Shown here: positions 55,203-61,844 of the stretch, in pieces | How positions within the stretch are numbered: position 1 is the first letter of the stretch | Layout: each line of letters begins with the position of its first letter | Assembly: GCF_001427585.1 (NCBI RefSeq) | Contig: NZ_LMGY01000012.1 | Location: 246,001-310,000 of the forward strand | Source: Pseudoxanthomonas sp. Root630 | Lineage (GTDB): Bacteria; Pseudomonadota; Gammaproteobacteria; Xanthomonadales; Xanthomonadaceae | Reading direction: 5' to 3' | DNA length: 64,000 nucleotides | The notes under the pieces: generated by a model | What the model was told of the DNA's origin: nothing | What the model saw: the letters and a program-made list of their open reading frames with translations, nothing else | The model's database searches: none | Translations under genes and position numbers: made by a program

Positions 55203-56198
55203 TCAGGCCAGGTCGCGGATGCGACGGTAAAGGGCTTCGATCTGCGGCTGCTGGTGGTAGGCATCCAACAGCGGCTGCGCCGCCTTGCGGAACGCGGGGA
55301 TGTCCACCTCGTTCGCCTGGATGCCATGTTCCAGGACGGCCTTGCGCGCTTCGCTCTCGGACGCATCCCACTTGGCGCGCATGATCGGTACGGACTCGCG
55401 CGCCAGCCGCACCAGTCGCTCGCGATCCGCCGGCTGCAGCGACTGGAAGCTCGCGCGCGACATCACCAGCACGTCGGGTGCGTAGGAGTGGCGCGTCTCC
55501 GACCAGTACTTCGCGGCTTCGAAATGACGGCTGGAGTGGAAACTGCGCATGTTGTTCTCGGCGCCGTCGATCATGTGCGTCTCCATCGCGGAGAACGTCT
55601 CGCCGAGCGACATCGGCGTGGGGTTCGCGCCGAGCAGCCGGATCAGTCGGATGAAGATGTCCGAGGCCGCCACGCGCATCTTCATGCCATGCAGGTCCGC
55701 GGGCTTCGTGATCGGGTGCTTGTTGTTGTAGAAACAGCGCGCACCGGAATCGTAGATCGCCAGGCCAACGAGACCGCGCGCCTCGAAACTGTCCAGCACG
55801 GCCTGGCCGACTTCGCCGTCGATGACGCGCCGCTGGTGCGCGACCGAGTCGAACACGTAGGGAAGGCACAGGGCCTGGGTCAACGGCAGCGCGTTGTTCA
55901 GCGCGCCCGAGAACACACGGGTGATGTCGATTACCCCGAAGCGCGCCATGTCGATGGCTTCTGCTTCACGGCCCAGCTGCCCGGAGTGGTACTGCCGCAG
56001 GGCCAGGCGGCCGCCCGTCTCGCGCGCCATCGCGTCGCCGATCCAGCGGACCGCCTCGACGGTGGGATAGTCCTTCACGTGCACGTCGGAGGCCGTCAGC
56101 ACGCGACGGCCTTCGTCGGCAAGCGCGTAGGTGCCGGCCAGCGGGGCGACCACGGTGGCGCCCAGGCCGGCACCGAGGAAACGACGACGGTTCATCAT
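55203..56198 (-). CDS. TRAP transporter substrate-binding protein (DctP type), Tat-exported
   Basis: A 331-residue periplasmic binding protein. The N-terminus NRRRFLGAGLGATVVAPLAG is a twin-arginine signal, so the protein is exported folded. HVKDYPTVEAVRWIGDAMARETGGRLALRQYHSGQLGREAEAIDMARFG is the DctP core, with the conserved arginine region KMRVAASDIFIRLIRLLGANPTPMSLGETFSAMET, which grips the substrate carboxylate. ATG 56198 overlaps the FAH gene stop (ATGATG); 56195 is equally possible. The ligand is probably a pectin-derived uronate. Confidence 0.93.
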   Translation of the reverse strand: MMNRRRFLGAGLGATVVAPLAGTYALADEGRRVLTASDVHVKDYPTVEAVRWIGDAMARETGGRLALRQYHSGQLGREAEAIDMARFGVIDITRVFSGALNNALPLTQALCLPYVFDSVAHQRRVIDGEVGQAVLDSFEARGLVGLAIYDSGARCFYNNKHPITKPADLHGMKMRVAASDIFIRLIRLLGANPTPMSLGETFSAMETHMIDGAENNMRSFHSSRHFEAAKYWSETRHSYAPDVLVMSRASFQSLQPADRERLVRLARESVPIMRAKWDASESEARKAVLEHGIQANEVDIPAFRKAAQPLLDAYHQQPQIEALYRRIRDLA

Positions 56199-57052
56199 GC
56201 GCGCCAGTCTCCCTCGTCCAGCGCCTTGGCGGCCACGGCCTGGCACTCGAGGCTGCCATGGCTGTCGAACTCGATGCGCGCGACCTGGCCCGGCAGGATG
56301 TCGTGGATGCCGGTCGCATTGCCGGTCGCGATCAGGTCGCCGGCCTTCAGCGGCCGGCCGCGCCGTGCGGAGCGCGCCAGGGCGAAGGCGAACGCGGCGC
56401 GCAGACCGCCGGGCAGGGTGGTCGCGCCGCCCTGTCCGACGCGGACGCCGTCGATCCAGGTGCTGCAGGTGAGCGACGCGTCGCTGCGCGCCGCCCAGTC
56501 AGGGATTTCCGCGCCCATCACCAACCCGTTGTTGTTGCCGAAGTCGGACACCACCACGCGCGGCCCCAACTGGTTGATCGTTGCGAGCGGGCTGCTGGCG
56601 ACTTCCATGCCGATGAAGAGCGTGGACGGGACCGCCGCGGCTTCATCGGGCGTCCACTCGGTCTTGCCCTCGGGAGCGTCAGCGTCCAGGCGGAGCACGT
56701 ACTCGGCCTCCACCGCGCCGAACCCGCCGGCAAAGATGTGGAACTCGTTCTGACCACCGGTGGTCATTTGGAAGGCGCGCGCGAAGATGGGCCCCAGCAG
56801 GCGCTCGTCGCCGGAGACATCCCGGCGCTCCGGCGCGATGTAGCCCACCTTCCAGCCGACCACGCGGTCCGGCCATTGGCCGATCGCGAAATCCTGCACG
56901 CGGTAAGCGGTCACCAGGTCGGCGGGAATTTCGCCAGGAAAGCCCGGGAGTGCGCGGCCTTGGCGGCGCGCGGCAACGAAGCTGTCCGCGATGGTCGCCA
57001 GTTCCGGGGCCTGGGCGCGCTGGCCCGCCAGGGCGCTGCTGTCATTGCTCAA
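56195..57052 (-). CDS. Fumarylacetoacetate hydrolase-fold protein (2-keto hydratase/decarboxylase-like), TTG start
   Basis: A 285-residue FAH-family enzyme. Metal ligands are visible as E115 and E117 (GAVEAEYVLRL) and E150 (FIGMEVASS), plus GWKVGYIAPERRDVSGDERLLGPIF and ATGNATGIHDILPG. The MhpD/HpcG group hydrates or cleaves 2-keto acids. No ATG lies near the start; TTG 57052 follows GGGGAG. It is the first gene of the TRAP operon, so the substrate may be a keto acid from pectin. The exact step is unknown, and it is not KduI, KduD or KdgF. Confidence 0.83.
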   Translation of the reverse strand: MSNDSSALAGQRAQAPELATIADSFVAARRQGRALPGFPGEIPADLVTAYRVQDFAIGQWPDRVVGWKVGYIAPERRDVSGDERLLGPIFARAFQMTTGGQNEFHIFAGGFGAVEAEYVLRLDADAPEGKTEWTPDEAAAVPSTLFIGMEVASSPLATINQLGPRVVVSDFGNNNGLVMGAEIPDWAARSDASLTCSTWIDGVRVGQGGATTLPGGLRAAFAFALARSARRGRPLKAGDLIATGNATGIHDILPGQVARIEFDSHGSLECQAVAAKALDEGDWRA

Positions 57053-57107
57053 GAGGGTTCTCCCCGCTCCGTTTGTTGCACTGCCGAGTGACAGCGCCGC
57101 TGTGGCC

Positions 57108-57136
57108 TGTATATGGTAAACCGGTGTCATTGACAA
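57108..57136 (-). promoter_or_regulatory. Promoter of the FAH-TRAP-PL10-GH43 operon
   Basis: On the minus strand TTGTCA (57136-57131), a 17-base spacer, then TATACA (57113-57108): a good sigma-70 promoter. The operator motif fills the spacer exactly. On the plus strand TTGACA (57130-57135) is also present, but no good -10 follows, so the PL1 promoter is unresolved. Confidence 0.75.
57114..57131. promoter_or_regulatory. Operator-like motif B, FAH/PL1 divergent region
   Basis: TGGTAAACCGGTGTCATT, sharing AACCGGTGTCATT with the kduI site. It sits between the -35 and -10 of the FAH operon promoter and 69 bases before the PL1 start, so one bound repressor could control both directions. Confidence 0.75.
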
Positions 57137-57200
57137 TGTGCACTGCCGCAAAAACCCACCCGATGCCACGATGCATCGATCCACTCCTGGGAGGGAGCCA

Positions 57201-58541
57201 ATGCTTGATATCCGAATCCCCCGGCGGGCGGGCGCCCGCCTGCTGGCCTTCACGCTGCTCGTAGCCGCGACGGCAGTCGCCTGGGCGGCCGACACGCGAC
57301 CCCTGGCCTTTCCGGGTGCACAAGGCAGTGCCGCGCATACGCCGGGCGGCCGCGGCGGCACGCTGCTGCGCGTGACGACGCTGGCGGCCGACGGTCCTGG
57401 ATCGCTCAAGGCCGCGCTCACGGCGAAGGGACCGCGCACCGTGGTGTTCGAGGTCGGCGGCGTGATCGATCTCGGCATGAAGGAACTCCGCATCACCGAG
57501 CCTTTCCTGACCGTCGCGGGCCAGACCGCGCCGCATCCCGGCGTGACGATCATCAAGGGCGGCCTGACCATCGCCACCCACGACGTGGTGATCCGCCACA
57601 TCCGCGTCCGGCCGGGCGATGGCGGCATGGCCAAGCGTTCCGGCGACATCGATGCGATCACCACCGTGCGCGGTGCGCACGACGTGATCGTCGACCATTG
57701 TTCGCTCACCTGGGCGACGGACGAGAACCTGTCGGCGTCCAGTACGCGCTTCCATGGTGAAACCGAGGCCGATTGGATGGCCAACGCCTCGCGCAGGATC
57801 ACTTACAGCAACAACATCGTCGGCGAGGGCCTGGCGAATGCCACCCACCCCAAGGGCGAGCACTCCAAGGGTTCGCTGATCCACGACCACGTCAACGAAG
57901 TGCTGATCGTCGGCAACCTGTACGCGCACAACTACGAGCGCAGCCCGTTGTTCAAGGGCGGCGCGCGCGGGCAGGTCGTCAACAACCTGATCTACAACCC
58001 CGGGCAGCGCGCCATCCACTACAACCTGATCGCCGAGGAATGGCAGGGCCATCCCTATTCGCGCGGGGAGATGGTGGTGCGCGGCAACGTCATGCGCGCG
58101 GGACGGTCCACCGAGCCGCTGGCCTTCTTCATGATCGGTGGGTCCGGCGACCTGGATCTCTACCTGCACGACAACCTGGTCGTGGATCGCGTGGGCAACA
58201 AGAGCATCCAGGACACCGGCAGCTACACGACCGCGCCACTGAAGCTCAATCGGGTTAAGAACGCACCCGCCTTGCCGTTCGGCGTGACGCTGCTGGCATC
58301 CGAAAAGGTCCAGGACGCCGTCATCGAGAACGTGGGTGCGACGCCCTGGAACCGCGACCTGATCGACCGTCGCATCGTCGCCGACGTCATCGAAGGCCGC
58401 GGTGAGATCATCGACAGCCAGGAGCAGGTCGGGGGCTACCCGCAGTACAAGGAAGCCCGCAAACCGTTCGTCGAAGGCGAATGGAACCTGGACGTGATGG
58501 AACCGCTGGCGGGCTATCCGCGGGGCGAGCCGCTGCGCTGA
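57201..58541 (+). CDS. Pectate lyase, polysaccharide lyase family 1 type
   Basis: A 446-residue secreted protein (signal peptide to AWAA, about residue 30) with the right-handed beta-helix of PL1. FPGAQGSAAHTPGGRGGTLLRVTTL is the N-terminal family signature, VVIRHIRVRPGDG and VIVDHCSLTWATDENLS hold the Ca-site type residues, and further coils follow (EVLIVGNLYAHNYERSPLFKGG). It cleaves polygalacturonate. ATG 57201 follows GGGAGGGAGCC. It is divergent from the FAH-TRAP operon and ends at a strong terminator. Confidence 0.93.
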   Translation: MLDIRIPRRAGARLLAFTLLVAATAVAWAADTRPLAFPGAQGSAAHTPGGRGGTLLRVTTLAADGPGSLKAALTAKGPRTVVFEVGGVIDLGMKELRITEPFLTVAGQTAPHPGVTIIKGGLTIATHDVVIRHIRVRPGDGGMAKRSGDIDAITTVRGAHDVIVDHCSLTWATDENLSASSTRFHGETEADWMANASRRITYSNNIVGEGLANATHPKGEHSKGSLIHDHVNEVLIVGNLYAHNYERSPLFKGGARGQVVNNLIYNPGQRAIHYNLIAEEWQGHPYSRGEMVVRGNVMRAGRSTEPLAFFMIGGSGDLDLYLHDNLVVDRVGNKSIQDTGSYTTAPLKLNRVKNAPALPFGVTLLASEKVQDAVIENVGATPWNRDLIDRRIVADVIEGRGEIIDSQEQVGGYPQYKEARKPFVEGEWNLDVMEPLAGYPRGEPLR

Positions 58542-58569
58542 GCGCCGATACGCATCGCCGAGTGCGTCG

Positions 58570-58602
58570 AAAGGGTCCGCCGCAAGGCGGACCTTTTCTT
58601 TA
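58570..58602 (+). terminator. Rho-independent terminator after the PL1 gene
   Basis: Stem GGTCCGCC (58574-58581) with GGCGGACC (58586-58593), loop GCAA, then TTTTCTTTA. It lies 33 bases after the PL1 stop. Confidence 0.9.
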
Positions 58603-58649
58603 TTGCCTCCTTCGATCACGTCGCCTCCCGCGCGATTCGTGCGCAGGGC

Positions 58650-61565
58650 TCAGAAGTTGAACCGCGCGCCGACGTAGTACTGCCGGCCGGTGTGGTGATA
58701 GACAGATGCGCGATCACCCGTCGAGTCCACGTACTGGTCGTTGAACTCGTCGGTCAGGTTCAGCCCTTCGAACGTCAGCGTGAGGCGCTCGTTCCACTTG
58801 TACGACATGGAAACATCCACGCTGCGGGCACTGCGCTTGCCTTCCACGTCGTTGTTGTTCTGCCCGGGGACGCGTTGCAGATAGTCGTCACGGAACGAGG
58901 TGGAGACGCGCGCGCTGAAGCGATCGTTGTCGTAGTAGAGCGTGGCGTTGTACGAATCGGGCGACAGGTTGACCAGGTCGTTGGCGATGTAGGTGACCGG
59001 GAAGCTGCCCGGCACCGCGTAATCGATGTCCGATTCCACGTGCGTGTAGTTCAGCAGCACGCCGAAATGACGGAATCCGCCGGGCAGGAAGGTGAAGGGC
59101 TGCTGGTAGTTCAACTCGAAGCCCTTGAGCGGGCCGCCGGGCGTGTTGATCGGCGTGCGCACGTCGAACTCCACGTCCCAGAACGTCGAGGGCACCCATT
59201 CCAGCGGCAGGCCGGTGTCGCGGTAGGCGATGTTCTCGCGCAGCTCCTGGATGTAGGTTTCGATGTCCTTGTAGAACAGCGCCAGCGAGAGCACGGAATC
59301 TTCGGCGAAGTACCACTCCGCGCTGAAGTCGTACGTCTTGGCACGGAACGGCTGCAGGTAGGGATTGCCCACGCGGATGTTCGGCGAGCCGGTCGTGGTG
59401 ATGCCGGCGCCGGGCGACAGATTGCCCAGCTGCGGACGCGCCATGACCTTGGCCGCGCCGAAGCGCAGCACGACGTCGTCGGTGAGATCCCAGGCCAGGT
59501 TCAACGAGGGCAGCCAGTCCTTGTAGTCGTTGGTCACCGTCACCGCGCTGCCGCCCCCCACGGAGGTGTAGCCGCTGGCTTCCACGTCGGTCGTGGCATA
59601 GCGCACGCCCAGGTTGCCGCGCAGTGGCCGGCCGATCAGGTCGGTGTTGAAGTCCAACTGCAGGTAGCCGCCCCAGTCTTCTTCGCTGATGCTGCGATTG
59701 TTGCCGCGCGCATTGCCGTTGGTGATGCTGCTGAGGGTGAAATCACCGCCGGGCACGCCGGTGTTGCAGTTGCAGTAGATGTTGAACAGGCTGGCGATCG
59801 CGTTGAGGTCCGGGATCAGCCACGCGCTCGGGCCGCGCCCGTCCAGTCCGCGCCCGAAACCGGTGACGAGCGTCGAGATATCCGCCACCGTGGTGCCCGT
59901 CGGCAGCGCCGGCACCGAGGTCTCGCTGCTGCGGCGGAATTCCCAGGTATCCATGTCGAAGCGCTTGTACGACATGCCGCCACGCAGGGTGAATGTCTCG
60001 TTGATCGCAAAGTCGAGGTCGAGCTTGCCCGTATCGAACGTGTTGTCCACGCCTTGCGGACGGATGCGGATCTCCGAGCCCGTCGTGTTGGCGGCCGGGC
60101 TGCTGATCCAGCGCCAGGAAGCAGGATCGGTCACATCGAGGTTGCCGTACGTGATCACCGGCAGGCGGCTGTTACCGCGATAGTCCCAGCTGTAGCCATC
60201 CAGGTTCTGGATGTCCAGGGTGACCGTGGTCTGCACGGGGTTGTTGAACTCCGAACGTGAGGTGCCGGCCAGCGCCGTGAGTTTCAACCGGTCGGTGATG
60301 TCCTGTTCCAGCGTCAGGCTGTACTGGCTGAACTCGGTGGACAGCTTGTCGAAGCGCGATTCGGAGCGCACGTCCACGTTGTCGAACACGCCATAGACAA
60401 GATTGCCGCGCGCATCGACTTCCGCCTGCAGCACGTGCGTCTCGTACTTGCCGCCCTGGCTGTTGGAGCGGCTGAACGAGATGGTCTCCAGGAAGTCCTC
60501 CTGGCGGGTCGCATCGAGCTTGGAGTACATCGCGTCGAAGCTCAGCAGCGTGCGGTCGCTGGGTTTGAACTGCAGCGCGGCGGTGACGCCCAGGCGCTCC
60601 TGGTCGTGCGTAAGGCGACCGTAGCGCGGCAGGCGCGGGTGGAACGTGGTGGCCGCGGAGGCCAGGCGGTAGGCGTCGTTGTTCGCCTGGGTATTGGCCG
60701 GGCGCGGATTGCCGGTGGAGCAGTTAAGCGCGGTGGTGCCGCGGCCGCTGTTGTTGGCGTTGTTCTGCGGCGTGTAGCCGACCGGGCTGCAGAATCCGTT
60801 CGACGAGGCGCCATTGTCCCAGCGCACCGCGCTGTAGCCTTCCTCGAGCAGGTGGCGCTCGCTGTACGCGGCGGAGAGCAGGGCACCGAACCGGCCGTCG
60901 GCCCAGGTATTGCTGATCAGCGCGGAGAAGCGCGGGTCCCAGTCCTTCGACAGATCGTTGTAGCCCATCTGGCTGGTCGCGGTGGCGGTGAAGCCGTCAT
61001 AGTCGAACGGACGCGCACCGCGCAGATCGACGGTCGCGCCGAGCGAGCCTTCGTCCACCTGCGCCGATTGCGTCTTGCGCACCGTCAGCTTGCTGAAGAG
61101 TTCGGAAGCGAACACGTTGAAGTCGAAGCCACGGCCGCGGTTGGCGCCGCCGGAGCTGTCGGTACCGCCGGTGGTGGCCAGCGCTTCCAGGCCGTTGATG
61201 CGCACCCGGGTAAAGTCCTGGCCGAGGCCGCGCACGGTGATCGAGCGCCCCTCGCCTGCATCGCGGTCGATCGCGACGCCGGGAATGCGCTGCAGCGCTT
61301 CGGCCAGGTTGAGATCCGGGAACTTGCCGATGTCCTCGGCCACGACCGCATCGATCTGCTCGGCGCTGTAGCGTTTTTCTTCCAACGCCTTCTCCAGGCT
61401 GGCGCGGAAGGTGCCGACGACTTCGATGCGATCAAGATCGGTTGCGGCGGGCGGCGAGGTCTGCGCGTCCTGCGACTGCGCGAAGGCAGGTGCGTGGAGT
61501 GCGATGGCGATCGAGAACGCGAGTGCGGACACCGGTGTCTTCCGGCGATGTGGCTGATGCGTCAT
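58650..61565 (-). CDS. TonB-dependent receptor, probable oligogalacturonide transporter 1
   Basis: A 971-residue outer-membrane receptor (signal peptide to AFAQ, about residue 30). The N-terminal TonB-box region (DRIEVVG) and plug (DLNLAEALQRIPGVAIDRDAGEGRSITVRGLGQDFTRVRINGLE) are followed by a 22-strand barrel ending in YYVGARFNF. It is of the Caulobacter/Xanthomonas type of large sugar-linked receptors. ATG 61565 follows GGGAGGGG. The operator motif at 61661 and its place beside the pectin lyases suggest that it imports pectin fragments. Confidence 0.93.
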   Translation of the reverse strand: MTHQPHRRKTPVSALAFSIAIALHAPAFAQSQDAQTSPPAATDLDRIEVVGTFRASLEKALEEKRYSAEQIDAVVAEDIGKFPDLNLAEALQRIPGVAIDRDAGEGRSITVRGLGQDFTRVRINGLEALATTGGTDSSGGANRGRGFDFNVFASELFSKLTVRKTQSAQVDEGSLGATVDLRGARPFDYDGFTATATSQMGYNDLSKDWDPRFSALISNTWADGRFGALLSAAYSERHLLEEGYSAVRWDNGASSNGFCSPVGYTPQNNANNSGRGTTALNCSTGNPRPANTQANNDAYRLASAATTFHPRLPRYGRLTHDQERLGVTAALQFKPSDRTLLSFDAMYSKLDATRQEDFLETISFSRSNSQGGKYETHVLQAEVDARGNLVYGVFDNVDVRSESRFDKLSTEFSQYSLTLEQDITDRLKLTALAGTSRSEFNNPVQTTVTLDIQNLDGYSWDYRGNSRLPVITYGNLDVTDPASWRWISSPAANTTGSEIRIRPQGVDNTFDTGKLDLDFAINETFTLRGGMSYKRFDMDTWEFRRSSETSVPALPTGTTVADISTLVTGFGRGLDGRGPSAWLIPDLNAIASLFNIYCNCNTGVPGGDFTLSSITNGNARGNNRSISEEDWGGYLQLDFNTDLIGRPLRGNLGVRYATTDVEASGYTSVGGGSAVTVTNDYKDWLPSLNLAWDLTDDVVLRFGAAKVMARPQLGNLSPGAGITTTGSPNIRVGNPYLQPFRAKTYDFSAEWYFAEDSVLSLALFYKDIETYIQELRENIAYRDTGLPLEWVPSTFWDVEFDVRTPINTPGGPLKGFELNYQQPFTFLPGGFRHFGVLLNYTHVESDIDYAVPGSFPVTYIANDLVNLSPDSYNATLYYDNDRFSARVSTSFRDDYLQRVPGQNNNDVEGKRSARSVDVSMSYKWNERLTLTFEGLNLTDEFNDQYVDSTGDRASVYHHTGRQYYVGARFNF

Positions 61566-61660
61566 GATGTCCCCTCCCAAGGGTTGCCAATCATGTGAGC
61601 GTGCCGGGCGACGCCGGCGACGGTGTGGAAACTCCCCAGATTCCATCCTCGGCGCATGAA

Positions 61661-61677
61661 AATGACACCGATGGTCA
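61661..61677. promoter_or_regulatory. Operator-like motif C, TonB receptor 1
   Basis: AATGACACCGATGGTCA (plus strand); AATGACACCG matches the kduI site. Half sites TGAC and GTCA are perfect here. It lies 96 bases before the receptor start. GCAGTGCACA occurs further upstream on the coding strand, as it does at the FAH promoter. The -10 of this gene was not clear. Confidence 0.65.
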
Positions 61678-61784
61678 GTGACGCTATCAGAGTGTGCACT
61701 GCAACAACAAGTGATTGATTCGAATGGAAAAATGTCTCCATGGACAATCGGGCGGGGGTAACCGTTTTCCATACGGCGGACAAC

Positions 61785-61812
61785 AAAAAAGCCCGGTCGA
61801 ATCCGACCGGGC
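61785..61812 (-). terminator. Rho-independent terminator after the second TonB receptor gene
   Basis: A 9-bp stem GCCCGGTCG (61791-61799) with CGACCGGGC (61804-61812), a 4-base loop and, on the minus strand, a T-run (61790-61785). It separates the two receptor genes into two units. With the promoter region of receptor 1 it fills the 279-base gap. Confidence 0.92.
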
Positions 61813-61844
61813 TTCCAGGGCGAACCGGGGTTCGCGTGTATCGA

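Noticed and set aside
57130..57158. TTGACA on the plus strand as the promoter of the PL1 gene
   Set aside because: No acceptable -10 box lies 15-19 bases downstream; it overlaps the minus-strand -35 of the FAH operon and may be coincidental.
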